Positions 1 through 6,174 of a stretch of DNA of 7,806 nt are shown in pieces. Made by a program: the position numbers and the translations under genes. Each line of letters begins with the position of its first letter. Position 1 is the stretch's first letter. The stretch lies in the NCBI GenBank assembly GCA_934553185.1, contig CAKTFF010000088.1, positions 1 through 7,806 of the forward strand. The letters are read 5' to 3'. This DNA is from an uncultured Devosia sp. (lineage in GTDB: Bacteria; Pseudomonadota; Alphaproteobacteria; Rhizobiales; Devosiaceae). The notes under the pieces are model-generated. The model saw nothing but the letters and a program-made list of their open reading frames with translations, did not search any database and had not been told where the DNA came from.

Positions 1-1434
1 GTCGTGCTTACTATCGGCTGCGACAAGACCACGCCCGCCATGCTGATGGGCGCTGCCACCGTCAACATTCCCGCCATTGCCCTTTCGGTGGGCCCTATGC
101 TCAACGGCTGGCACAAGGGCGAGCGCACCGGGTCGGGCACCATCGTGTGGAAGGCGCGTCAGATGATGGCCGCGGGCGAGATTGATTACGCCCAGTTCAT
201 TGAACTGGTCGCCTCTTCGGCGCCATCGACAGGCTACTGCAACACCATGGGTACAGCCTCGACCATGAATTCGTTGGCCGAATCGTTGGGCATGCAACTG
301 CCCGGCTCGGCCGCCATTCCCGCGCCTTATCGCGATCGCCAGGAAATGGCCTATCGTACCGGCAAGCGGATCGTTGACATGGTGCACGAGGACCTCAAGC
401 CCTCCGATATCCTGACCAAAGATAACTTCATCAACACCATCGTGGTCAACTCCGCCATCGGCGGATCGACCAATGCGCCTATCCACATCCAGGCTATCGC
501 CAAGCATATCGGCGTGGAACTGGAACTCGACGACTTCCAGACTTATGGCCACAAGGTGCCGCTGCTGGTGAACCTGCAGCCCGCCGGCGAGTATCTGGGA
601 GAGGACTACTACCATGCCGGCGGCGTGCCCGCCGTGGTTAACGAACTGATGACCCAGGGGTTGATTCGAGAGGATGCCCCTACCGTCAACGGCAAGAGCA
701 TCGGCGAAAACTGCCGTAACACGCCCATTCAGGACGAGAAGGTCATTCGCCGCTTCGACAATCCGCTCAAGACCGAAGCGGGCTTCCTGGTGCTGCGCGG
801 TAACCTGTTCGACAACGCCATCATGAAGACAAGCGTGATCTCGACCGAGTTCCGCGACCGCTACCTCAACAATCCCCAAAACCCGGGCATGTTCGAGGGC
901 AAGGCCGTGGTGTTTGACGGCCCCGAAGACTATCACCACCGCATCGACGATCCCTCGCTTGAAATCGACGAAAACACCTTGCTGTTCATGCGCGGTGCCG
1001 GTCCGATCGGCTATCCTGGTGCGGCCGAGGTGGTGAACATGCGTCCGCCTGCCTATCTCATCAAGCAGGGCATTCATGCGCTGGCCTGTATTGGCGACGG
1101 GCGCCAGTCGGGCACGTCCGGCTCGCCATCCATTCTCAACGCTTCGCCCGAAGCTGCGGCTGGCGGCAACCTCGCCATCCTGCGGACCGGCGACCGCGTC
1201 CGCATCGACCTCAACAAGGGCCAGGCCAACATCCTGATCTCGGACGAGGAAATTGCCACGCGTCGAGCAGCGCTTGAGGCTGCGGGTGGCTATAAGTTCC
1301 CCAGGCATCAAACGCCATGGCAGGAAATCCAACGTGGCCTCGTTGGCCAACTGGGCGAGGGCGCCATCCTCAAGCCCGCTGAGAAGTACCAGCGCATCGC
1401 CCAAACCAACGGCGTTCCGCGCGACAATCACTGA
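1..1434 (+). CDS. IlvD/Edd-family sugar-acid dehydratase (xylonate/arabinonate type), 5' end missing
   Basis: The product is an iron-sulfur dehydratase that removes water from an aldonic acid to give a 2-keto-3-deoxy acid in cytoplasmic pentose or hexose catabolism. The frame is already open at base 1, so the start lies off the window. Numbering from the valine codon at base 4, the visible part has Cys6 in GCDKTTP and Cys79 in GYCNTMG. Their spacing of 73 matches two cluster-ligand cysteines of characterised arabinonate and xylonate dehydratases (Cys127 and Cys200 in the Rhizobium enzyme). Lys8 sits where that family has its carbamylated metal-binding lysine. [11 protein letters not shown] (366-376) carries the serine region proposed as catalytic base. 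By this alignment about 120 residues, including the first cluster cysteine, are missing, giving a full length near 600. The GTSGSPS and PRDNH C-terminal features fit sugar-acid dehydratases better than dihydroxy-acid dehydratase (IlvD proper). The exact substrate cannot be read from the sequence. A terminator follows directly. Confidence 0.9.
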   Translation, partial: VVLTIGCDKTTPAMLMGAATVNIPAIALSVGPMLNGWHKGERTGSGTIVWKARQMMAAGEIDYAQFIELVASSAPSTGYCNTMGTASTMNSLAESLGMQLPGSAAIPAPYRDRQEMAYRTGKRIVDMVHEDLKPSDILTKDNFINTIVVNSAIGGSTNAPIHIQAIAKHIGVELELDDFQTYGHKVPLLVNLQPAGEYLGEDYYHAGGVPAVVNELMTQGLIREDAPTVNGKSIGENCRNTPIQDEKVIRRFDNPLKTEAGFLVLRGNLFDNAIMKTSVISTEFRDRYLNNPQNPGMFEGKAVVFDGPEDYHHRIDDPSLEIDENTLLFMRGAGPIGYPGAAEVVNMRPPAYLIKQGIHALACIGDGRQSGTSGSPSILNASPEAAAGGNLAILRTGDRVRIDLNKGQANILISDEEIATRRAALEAAGGYKFPRHQTPWQEIQRGLVGQLGEGAILKPAEKYQRIAQTNGVPRDNH

Positions 1435-1447
1435 TCGCCAGCAAACG

Positions 1448-1480
1448 AAAGGCCCGCACCCAATGCGGGCCTTTCTGTTT
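1448..1480 (+). terminator. Rho-independent terminator of the dehydratase gene
   Basis: A perfect 11-bp stem (1448-1458 with 1464-1474) closes a five-base loop, CCCAA, and is followed by CTGTTTGT. It begins 13 bases after the dehydratase stop codon, so it should end that transcript and separate it from the small zinc protein gene downstream. The U-tract is short and interrupted, but the stem is strong and GC-rich. The opposite strand reads the hairpin followed by CGTTTGC, a poorer tail. Confidence 0.85.
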
Positions 1481-1528
1481 GTGAGGGCTTCGACGGCAAT
1501 GTGCAGCGTGTCAGACGGGGCGAACACA

Positions 1529-1906
1529 ATGACAGCAAACGATCAGCCCGACATCATTGCGAGCTGTCACTGCGGCAAGATCAACATCAAGCTGGCGAGC
1601 GCGCCTGACGTCGTTGTCGAGTGCAACTGCAGCCTCTGTCGCCGCTTTGGCGTGCTCTGGGTCTATTATGATGCCAAAGACCTGTCTGGCATGCCGGAAC
1701 CGGACGACACCGACACCTATGCCTGGAACGGCCGGCATGTGAGCTTCCACCGCTGTCGCGACTGCGGTTGCCTAACCCACTGGATGCCCAAATCGGCGAC
1801 GCGCCAGACGCTTGGGATCAATGCACGGCTTCTGGCCCCGGAGCGTGTTGCTTCAGCCCGCCTCCGCCACAAGGATGGCGCTAACTCCGGCAAATATCTC
1901 GACTGA
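1529..1906 (+). CDS. GFA/CENP-V family zinc-binding protein
   Basis: A 125-residue protein with the cysteine pattern of the GFA domain (glutathione-dependent formaldehyde-activating enzyme-like, also called CENP-V). Cys13 and Cys15 (SCHCG) with Cys76 and Cys79 (CRDCGC) would hold the structural zinc. Cys32, Cys34 and Cys37 (CNCSLCRR) form the second site, which in Gfa binds zinc or glutathione. All seven expected cysteines are present, so the fold is probably intact. Most bacterial members have no proven reaction, and a role in formaldehyde handling should not be assumed. The ATG at 1529 was chosen because it lies just ahead of the first conserved block and has GGGG eight bases upstream. An in-frame ATG at 1499 would add ten residues and has GAGGG eleven bases before it, so it remains possible. 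The gene lies alone between two terminators, convergent with csp. No clear promoter is visible. Confidence 0.85.
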   Translation: MTANDQPDIIASCHCGKINIKLASAPDVVVECNCSLCRRFGVLWVYYDAKDLSGMPEPDDTDTYAWNGRHVSFHRCRDCGCLTHWMPKSATRQTLGINARLLAPERVASARLRHKDGANSGKYLD

Positions 1907-1912
1907 CGGCAC

Positions 1913-1944
1913 AAACAAAAAACCACCGCGTTTCCGCGGTGGTT
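1913..1944 (-). terminator. Hairpin terminator between the convergent GFA-like gene and csp
   Basis: A perfect 10-bp stem (1921-1930 with 1935-1944) has a four-base loop. Read on the - strand, the hairpin is followed by a T-rich tail (TTTTGTTTGT), so it is a good intrinsic terminator for the cold shock gene. Read on the + strand, the hairpin is followed by CGATCG without a U-tract, so termination of the GFA-like transcript here would be weaker. A second, imperfect - strand hairpin (GCAGCG at 1952-1957 with CGCTGC at 1970-1975) lies between it and the csp stop codon. Confidence 0.85.
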
Positions 1945-1988
1945 CGATCGAGCAGCGTTTGAACGCGCTCGCTGCAAAGCCTTAAAGA

Positions 1989-2201
1989 CTAGAGCAGGGT
2001 CAGGTTGGTCGCAGATTCCTTGCCGTCGCGGCCGGTCTCGAGCTCATAGGTCACCTTGTCGTTCTCGTAGAGGCCCTGAAGGCCCGAACGCTGAACGGCG
2101 GAGATGTGGACGAAGGCATCCTTGCCGCCGTTTTCAGGCGAGATGAAGCCGAAGCCCTTGGTGGTGTTGAAGAACTTAACGGTGCCGGTGATCAGGGCCA
2201 T
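1989..2201 (-). CDS. CspA-family cold shock protein
   Basis: A 70-residue single cold shock domain, the usual length for bacterial Csp proteins. These bind single-stranded RNA and DNA and melt secondary structure in mRNA, either in the cold or constitutively. Both nucleic-acid-binding motifs are visible: RNP1 as KGFGFI (15-20) and RNP2 as AFVHIS (29-34), preceded by GTVKFFN at the N-terminus. The start is well supported by AAGGA at 2209-2213, seven bases before the ATG. A short GC-rich hairpin (2216-2228) lies just upstream of this ribosome binding site. The sequence alone cannot tell whether this copy is cold-induced; alphaproteobacteria usually carry several csp genes. It runs in the same direction as the lexA unit but is separated from it by 327 bases. 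A terminator follows 44 bases after its stop codon. Confidence 0.95.
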   Translation of the reverse strand: MALITGTVKFFNTTKGFGFISPENGGKDAFVHISAVQRSGLQGLYENDKVTYELETGRDGKESATNLTLL

Positions 2202-2215
2202 GATAGTTTCCTTGT

Positions 2216-2228
2216 GCTCGTATCGAGC
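2216..2228 (-). promoter_or_regulatory. Small hairpin next to the csp ribosome binding site
   Basis: On the - strand GCTCG-ATA-CGAGC forms a 5-bp GC-rich stem with a three-base loop, ending two bases before the AAGGA ribosome binding site of csp. It leaves that site single-stranded. It could protect or present the site, or affect initiation as temperature changes. The base pairing is seen directly; any function is inference. Confidence 0.35.
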
Positions 2229-2379
2229 GGTTTATCCAGTGGCAACACGCCAAAGGAGAATAACGTTCGCATGGTAGAGAAGGAAGCCACGGACCGGCGA
2301 ACCGGCAGCAGGCAGCCGACTTAGGCTGAAAACGTATGCGGCATATGTGGCACGGATCAGGCCAATCTGCAAGGTCTTG

Positions 2380-2419
2380 TTGAGGAACAACTTTTGCTTG
2401 CAGTCCTCAAACAAGCAAA
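2380..2419 (-). repeat. Two interleaved inverted repeats, pseudoknot-capable
   Basis: Two perfect inverted repeats overlap. TTTGCTTG (2393-2400) pairs with CAAGCAAA (2412-2419), and TTGAGGA (2380-2386) pairs with TCCTCAA (2404-2410). In a - strand transcript the order is stem 1 of 8 bp, a 1-base link, stem 2 of 7 bp, a 3-base link and a 6-base link. This order allows an H-type pseudoknot or a choice between two hairpins. In a + strand transcript the one-base link would have to cross the minor groove of a 7-bp stem, which is unfavourable. The repeats lie 179-218 bases upstream of csp. Whether they are transcribed is unknown. Confidence 0.45.
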
Positions 2420-2528
2420 CCGGCTGCGAACACTTCGCCGATCTGTCGTGCAGCAAAGGCAAATCGGCACGGAGATTCAAACCGATGGTGCCAAGCAAGA
2501 GTTCATTCGCTGAACCGGCCGGGGAGCT

Positions 2529-2870
2529 TCAACCTTCTGGCTGACCTTCAACCGGCATGGTTTCCCAGGTGCCGGCCGGCTGGCACTGTAGAACCAGCGT
2601 CGCATTGTTGCGGATACCGACCACGGCCCCCACGGACGACAGTTCACCTTCCAGAAGACAACCGGCCGCATCGCCCGGCGATTCTGAAGTCACCCAGCCG
2701 CTCCCCGCATCGCAGGTGGCAACCGCTGTTCCCACATGCATGGATGCCCCGGGTGAGAAGGTCGAACTGCCGATCCAGCATCGCGCTTCCCGCGATGATG
2801 CTTCCTGAGCGCTGACCGGGGCGGCTATTGCGGCCGCTGACATCAATAGAACAGAGACCAGCGCGCGCAT
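2529..2870 (-). CDS. Uncharacterised secreted protein with two Cys-Gly-Ala-Cys-Trp repeats, coupled to lexA
   Basis: I do not recognise this 113-residue protein. Residues 1-21 form a clear Sec signal peptide: MR, a hydrophobic stretch, and VSA before Gln22. The mature part of about 92 residues should lie in the periplasm or outside the cell. It has four cysteines, at 31, 53, 71 and 96. They fall into two copies of a module C-x7-S-x-G-A-x(10 or 13)-C-x5-W: Cys31, Ser39, Gly41, Ala42, Cys53, Trp59, then Cys71, Ser79, Gly81, Ala82, Cys96, Trp102. This suggests two small beta modules, each closed by a disulfide. The first module (CW...FSPGA) resembles, from memory, the short Cys motif of DUF1496-like proteins; this is unchecked. 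The ATG shares one base with the lexA stop codon (TGATG), so translation is probably coupled and expression should follow the SOS promoter. No transmembrane segment or lipobox is seen. Confidence 0.8.
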   Translation of the reverse strand: MRALVSVLLMSAAAIAAPVSAQEASSREARCWIGSSTFSPGASMHVGTAVATCDAGSGWVTSESPGDAAGCLLEGELSSVGAVVGIRNNATLVLQCQPAGTWETMPVEGQPEG

Positions 2871-3583
2871 CAGTACTTCCTCAACAATCCAACGAGACGC
2901 CCCTGCACCTTGACCCGGTCCGGCGGGAAAATGCGGGTCTCGTAGGCCGGATTTGCCGCTTCAAGAGCTACAGTATTGCCCTTACGGCGCAGGCGCTTGA
3001 GCGTGGCTTCCTCGTCATCCACCAGGGCAACGATGATCTCCCCGGTGCTCGCCGCATCCTGCTTCTTGATCAGCACGGTATCGCCGTCGAAAATACCGGC
3101 CTCGATCATCGAGTCACCGCGCACTTCAAGCGCATAGTGTTCGCCGGCACCCAGCATTTCCGGCGGCACCATGATCGTATGCGAATGGCTCTGGATGGCC
3201 TCAATCGGCGTACCGGCCGCGATCCGCCCCATAACGGGAATGGACACGGGACGGGCATAATCCTCGCCAGCAGAAACGCGCGCCGGCGGCGACGCGACCT
3301 TGCCCAGATTGCCCTCGATGACCGATGGCTCGAACCGCGTCTTGCGACCGCCCAGTGAAGGGTTCATCGAATCGGGTAGCTTGACCACTTCGAGCGCGCG
3401 TGCGCGGTTAGGAAGGCGGCGTATAAAGCCGCGCTCTTCCAGCGCCGTAATCAGCCGATGAATGCCGGACTTGGATGCGAGATCGAGCGCGTCCTTCATC
3501 TCGTCGAAGGATGGGGGGATGCCGGTTTCCTTCATCCGTTCGTGGATGAACATCAGCAATTCATGTTGTTTGCGCGTCAGCAT
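2870..3583 (-). CDS. lexA: LexA, SOS repressor and self-cleaving protease
   Basis: LexA represses DNA-repair genes and cleaves itself when RecA filaments form on damaged DNA. The 237-residue protein has the N-terminal winged-helix domain (about 1-65, beginning [10 protein letters not shown], with recognition helix region 27-48). A long linker follows, as in alphaproteobacterial LexA, then the S24 peptidase domain. The scissile bond is Ala123-Gly124 (IAAGTP). The catalytic serine is Ser158 in GDSM and the catalytic lysine is Lys196 in EATLKRL. The C-terminus VGLLRKY is typical. The ATG is preceded by GAGG five bases upstream, and the N-terminus matches the family, so the start is secure. Two SOS boxes lie in its promoter, which indicates autoregulation. 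Upstream is moeA, 106 bases away; downstream a secreted-protein gene overlaps by one base. Confidence 0.98.
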   Translation of the reverse strand: MLTRKQHELLMFIHERMKETGIPPSFDEMKDALDLASKSGIHRLITALEERGFIRRLPNRARALEVVKLPDSMNPSLGGRKTRFEPSVIEGNLGKVASPPARVSAGEDYARPVSIPVMGRIAAGTPIEAIQSHSHTIMVPPEMLGAGEHYALEVRGDSMIEAGIFDGDTVLIKKQDAASTGEIIVALVDDEEATLKRLRRKGNTVALEAANPAYETRIFPPDRVKVQGRLVGLLRKY

Positions 3584-3605
3584 GGGCCCCTCGGGCAGAG
3601 AATCG

Positions 3606-3620
3606 GAACGTAGGCAGAAC
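3606..3620 (-). promoter_or_regulatory. LexA (SOS) box, promoter-proximal
   Basis: On the - strand the site reads GTTCTGCCTACGTTC, an exact match to the alphaproteobacterial LexA consensus GTTC-N7-GTTC. It lies directly downstream of the -10 element and should cover the transcription start of lexA. It is 22 bases upstream of the start codon. Confidence 0.93.
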
Positions 3621-3621
3621 G

Positions 3622-3650
3622 AAGATACTCGTTCTAGTTATGTTCTACAA
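3622..3650 (-). promoter_or_regulatory. lexA promoter (-35 and -10)
   Basis: On the - strand TTGTAG (3645-3650) and TATCTT (3622-3627) are separated by exactly 17 bases. This is a good sigma-70-type promoter, with the start expected around 3612-3616 and a leader of roughly 30 bases. The distal SOS box fills the spacer and the proximal box covers the start, so bound LexA would block polymerase. Confidence 0.8.
3631..3645 (+). promoter_or_regulatory. LexA (SOS) box, in the promoter spacer
   Basis: The + strand reads GTTCTAGTTATGTTC, a perfect GTTC-N7-GTTC box, so it faces opposite to the proximal box. The two centres (3613 and 3638) are 25 bp apart. It occupies the spacer between the lexA -35 and -10 elements, overlapping the last base of the -35. 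Confidence 0.93.
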
Positions 3651-3689
3651 CCTGCCAAGTCCCTCAAAATAGAGCGCATGAGATTGCGA

Positions 3690-4892
3690 TCAGAAGCGGT
3701 CAATCAGAACGACTTCAACAATCGATCCGGCTGGCTGGCCTACATCGTTCTCGGGTTGAACAATCAAGGCATCTGCTTGCGCCAGAGAGGACGTGTGCCC
3801 ACTATCAGTTTGCGTAATGGGCAAAGCTTGGACACCAGTGGTCGTTTGCACCACCTGAGCGCGCATGAAGTGCCGTCGACCAGTATTGGCGGGCGTTGGG
3901 CCCGCCAGCGGCAGAAAGCACTTTGGCGGCTCGGAATAGCCAAGCCAGTGCCGCAAAGCGGGGCGGATGAAGACCATGGCCGTGACCATGGCTGAGACAG
4001 GATTGCCGGGAAGGCCAAAGACAAGCGTCTTACCGCGCACGCCGAACATCAGCGGCTTGCCGGGGCGCATATTGATGCGCCAGAAGTCGAGGGTCACTCC
4101 ATGCTCGATCAGAATGTCCTGGACAATGTCGTGGTCGCCTACGCTAGCCCCTCCAGTGGTGACGAGAATGTCGGGCTCTTGGGCGAGGATGGCGCCGAGT
4201 TTGGCTGAGAGGTCGGCATGGTTGTCGCGGGCAATGCCGTGATCAACGACCTCGCATGCATAGGGTGACAGCAGCGGTTGGAGGCCGTAGCTGTTGGAGG
4301 CAATGATCTGGTCGGCACCAAGCGGCGCGCCAGGGAGCACCAACTCGTCCCCGGTTGCGAGCAGCGCAATGCTCGGGCGACGTGAGACTGTGAGTTGAGC
4401 CACATTTGCCGCGGCCGCAACCGTCAGATGGAGCGGGTTAAGTCGCGTTCCTGCCGCAACCAGGGTCTGCCCTCGGGCGAAATCCATGCCCCTGGCGCGA
4501 ACACTGTGGCCGAGCCGGGCAGGGGCGGTGAAGCGGACCATGCCGTCCGCCACAACCGCTTCTTCCTGCATGATGACGGTATCTGCGCCCTCCGGCACCG
4601 GCGCACCGGTGAAAATGCGCACCGCTTCACCAGCGCCAACGGGGACGGTGAATCCAGCGCCGGCCTGCGAAACCCCGATCAGCTTAAGCTGATGCCCTTC
4701 CACCACATCTGCCGCGCGGATAGCATACCCATCCATGGCACTGGCGGGGAAAGGTGGCTGGTCGTGTGCCGCCACGATGGGGGCCGTCAACACACGGCCC
4801 AGCGCATCGGATAAACCCACCTGCTCACTGACCGGCGTCGGCACACGTCGGAGAATGGCGGCAATGGCATGGTCGACTGGAAGCAGGCTCAT
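3690..4892 (-). CDS. moeA: Molybdopterin molybdotransferase MoeA
   Basis: MoeA inserts molybdate into adenylated molybdopterin, the last step of basic molybdenum cofactor synthesis, in the cytoplasm. The 400-residue length is close to E. coli MoeA (411). With the start at 4892 the visible motifs are SAMDGYA (51-57, containing the conserved aspartate of domain I), TGDEL (180-184), [11 protein letters not shown] (245-255), MRPGKP (275-280) and GLPGNPVS (293-300). The last four belong to the MoCF-binding domain. A C-terminal beta-barrel domain follows (about 325-400). The frame stays open 16 codons further upstream, but I chose the inner ATG because the protein then begins MSLLPV like its relatives and the ATG overlaps the moaC stop codon by four bases (ATGA). 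There is no strong ribosome binding site, so translation probably depends on moaC. It is the last gene of the operon; no terminator is evident before the lexA promoter. Confidence 0.97.
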   Translation of the reverse strand: MSLLPVDHAIAAILRRVPTPVSEQVGLSDALGRVLTAPIVAAHDQPPFPASAMDGYAIRAADVVEGHQLKLIGVSQAGAGFTVPVGAGEAVRIFTGAPVPEGADTVIMQEEAVVADGMVRFTAPARLGHSVRARGMDFARGQTLVAAGTRLNPLHLTVAAAANVAQLTVSRRPSIALLATGDELVLPGAPLGADQIIASNSYGLQPLLSPYACEVVDHGIARDNHADLSAKLGAILAQEPDILVTTGGASVGDHDIVQDILIEHGVTLDFWRINMRPGKPLMFGVRGKTLVFGLPGNPVSAMVTAMVFIRPALRHWLGYSEPPKCFLPLAGPTPANTGRRHFMRAQVVQTTTGVQALPITQTDSGHTSSLAQADALIVQPENDVGQPAGSIVEVVLIDRF

Positions 4893-5362
4893 GTGCGACG
4901 GTAATCGCCGGACTTGCCGCCTGATTTTTCTCTGAGACAAATATCGGAGATGGTCATCTCCCGGTCGATGCCCTTGGCCATGTCATAGAGCGTCAGCGCA
5001 GCAGTAGACGCGGCCACCAGGGCCTCCATCTCGACACCGGTCTGCCCCGTAGTCTCCGCTGTCGCTTCGATCATGATGGCGCCACTGCCATCCGCATCGA
5101 TCTCGACGGCTACCTTGGTCAGGGCAAGCGGATGGCAGAGCGGGATCAACTCGCTGGTTTTTTTCGCTGCCATGATCCCGGCAATCCGCGCTGTGGCAAG
5201 GGCATCACCCTTTTTCAATCCTCCAGCCATGATGGTGGCAATGGTTGCTTCTTCCGCGAGCACGCGCGCCTGCGCCACGGCCCGCCTGCGGGTGACGGCC
5301 TTGTCACCGATATCGACGATATACGCTTCGCCTTTGCTGTTGAGATGGGTCAGCCCAGCCAT
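4889..5362 (-). CDS. moaC: Cyclic pyranopterin monophosphate synthase MoaC
   Basis: MoaC converts the MoaA product, 3',8-cyclo-7,8-dihydro-GTP, into cyclic pyranopterin monophosphate in the first stage of molybdenum cofactor synthesis. The protein is full length (157 residues; E. coli MoaC is about 160). Diagnostic stretches are present: [15 protein letters not shown] (65-79), with the active-site lysine at 67 or 68 and His77; TGVEMEAL (108-115); [10 protein letters not shown] (127-136), with Asp127 and Lys130 in the catalytic positions; and the C-terminal [11 protein letters not shown]. The ATG shares one base with the trpC stop codon (TGATG), and the stop overlaps the moeA start by four bases. 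MoaA, which supplies the substrate, is not in the window. Confidence 0.98.
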   Translation of the reverse strand: MAGLTHLNSKGEAYIVDIGDKAVTRRRAVAQARVLAEEATIATIMAGGLKKGDALATARIAGIMAAKKTSELIPLCHPLALTKVAVEIDADGSGAIMIEATAETTGQTGVEMEALVAASTAALTLYDMAKGIDREMTISDICLREKSGGKSGDYRRT

Positions 5363-6174
5363 CAGCGCACGGCCTGCGGTTGGCCCATCAGCAAAGCACG
5401 AGTAGCCGCAGTCACGTCTTCTTGTCGCATCAGTGATTCGCCGACCAGGAACGTGTCAATGCCGGCCTGGCTGTGGAGCGTCTGCACGTGCTCGTGGTTG
5501 ACGATGCCGCTTTCACTTACCAACAAGGTGCCTTTCGGCACGCCTACGGCCAGGTTGATGGAGGTCTGCAGCGTCGTTTCAAAGGTGCGTAGGTTGCGGT
5601 TGTTGATGCCGATGAACTCGGCACCAAGTGCCAGTGCGCGGTCAAGCTCAAGCTGGTCATGCACCTCAACCAAGGCGTCCATCTTCCACTCTGCCGCAGC
5701 ATCCAGGAGATAGCGCGCAGCGTCGTCGGCGACAGCCGCCAGGATGATCAGAATGCAATCAGCCCCCCAAGCTCGCGCTTCGGCCACCTGGTAGGTCTCA
5801 AACAGGAAGTCTTTGCGCAGCACCGGCAGAAGCGTCGCGTCGCGCGCTTCGATGAGATAGCTGGGCGACCCTTGAAAGCTTGGCCGGTCGGTCAATACCG
5901 AAAGACATGTCGCGCCACCGGCTTCATAAGCACGAGCAATCTCGGCCGGGTTGAACACTGGACGGATCATCCCCTTCGAGGGACTGGCTTTCTTGACCTC
6001 GGCGATCAAGGCATACTCGCCTTGTGCCCGCCGGGCCTTGATAGCGCGAATAAAGCCGCGCGGCTCTGGCTGGTCATGCGCTTCGGCCACCACTTCAGCC
6101 CAGGGGCGCATCGCCTTGGCAGCAGCGATTTCTTCGCGCTTGTAAACTTCGATCTGCCGCAGAATATCGCTCAT
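5362..6174 (-). CDS. trpC: Indole-3-glycerol phosphate synthase TrpC
   Basis: TrpC closes the indole ring: 1-(2-carboxyphenylamino)-1-deoxyribulose 5-phosphate becomes indole-3-glycerol phosphate with loss of CO2 and water. The 270-residue (beta/alpha)8 protein is a stand-alone IGPS without a fused TrpF domain. Residues aligning with the known active site are Glu59 and Lys61 ([12 protein letters not shown]), Lys121 (LRKDF, the general acid), Glu170 (VEVHD), Asn191 (INNRNL) and Ser222 (SESG). The phosphate-binding GES lies at 245-247. The ATG overlaps the trpD stop codon by four bases (ATGA) and the stop overlaps the moaC start by one base. No key residue is missing. TrpF, TrpB and TrpA are not nearby, so the pathway is split in this genome. 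Confidence 0.98.
   Translation of the reverse strand: MSDILRQIEVYKREEIAAAKAMRPWAEVVAEAHDQPEPRGFIRAIKARRAQGEYALIAEVKKASPSKGMIRPVFNPAEIARAYEAGGATCLSVLTDRPSFQGSPSYLIEARDATLLPVLRKDFLFETYQVAEARAWGADCILIILAAVADDAARYLLDAAAEWKMDALVEVHDQLELDRALALGAEFIGINNRNLRTFETTLQTSINLAVGVPKGTLLVSESGIVNHEHVQTLHSQAGIDTFLVGESLMRQEDVTAATRALLMGQPQAVR

Larger units (their letters stand above)
2202..2528. other. Gene-free region upstream of csp (probable promoter and leader)
   Basis: These 327 bases lie between the start of csp and the end of the secreted-protein gene. I see no convincing gene on either strand; open frames here lack recognisable features or use poor starts. The csp promoter should be inside. The best candidate I can see on the - strand is TTGCAG (2367-2372) with CACATA (2344-2349) at 17-bp spacing, which is weak and would give a leader of about 135 bases. 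Other visible structure includes interleaved inverted repeats (2380-2419), a 6-bp inverted repeat GCCGAT/ATCGGC (2437-2442 with 2463-2468), and GTTCA/TGAAC (2501-2515). No intrinsic terminator for the lexA unit is evident. Confidence 0.5.

Noticed and set aside
1253..1528. Upstream extension of the GFA-like reading frame by 92 codons
   Set aside because: The frame is open by chance across the end of the dehydratase gene and through its terminator hairpin; the translated extension has no family resemblance and the conserved domain begins right after 1529.
2376..2396. Possible + strand terminator TTGTT/AACAA followed by TTTTG
   Set aside because: The stem is only five mostly A-T pairs and no + strand gene precedes it; the bases are better explained by the interleaved repeats.
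2232..2498. 88-codon - strand frame upstream of csp
   Set aside because: It relies on a TTG start without a convincing ribosome binding site, shows no motif, and covers the region where the csp promoter and leader must lie.
2501..2515. GTTCATTCGCTGAAC as a third SOS box near the csp upstream region
   Set aside because: The half-sites are inverted (GTTC-N7-GAAC), whereas the alphaproteobacterial LexA box is a direct repeat GTTC-N7-GTTC. It is better read as a 5-bp inverted repeat near the end of the secreted-protein gene.
2347..2544. 65-codon + strand frame opposite the csp upstream region
   Set aside because: It starts with GTG, runs into the 3' end of the secreted-protein gene on the other strand and has no recognisable feature.
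3675..3688. Hairpin CGCA/TGCG as terminator after moeA
   Set aside because: Four base pairs with a six-base loop and no adjoining U-tract on the - strand are too weak to call.
3462..3995. 177-codon + strand frame across the lexA promoter and moeA 3' end
   Set aside because: It is antisense to two well-supported genes and runs through the SOS promoter; the protein has no recognisable feature.
4893..4940. Sixteen-codon N-terminal extension of MoeA
   Set aside because: It overlaps the conserved C-terminal coding region of moaC, is rich in arginine unlike MoeA N-termini, and the ATG at 4892 gives the standard overlap and family-like start.
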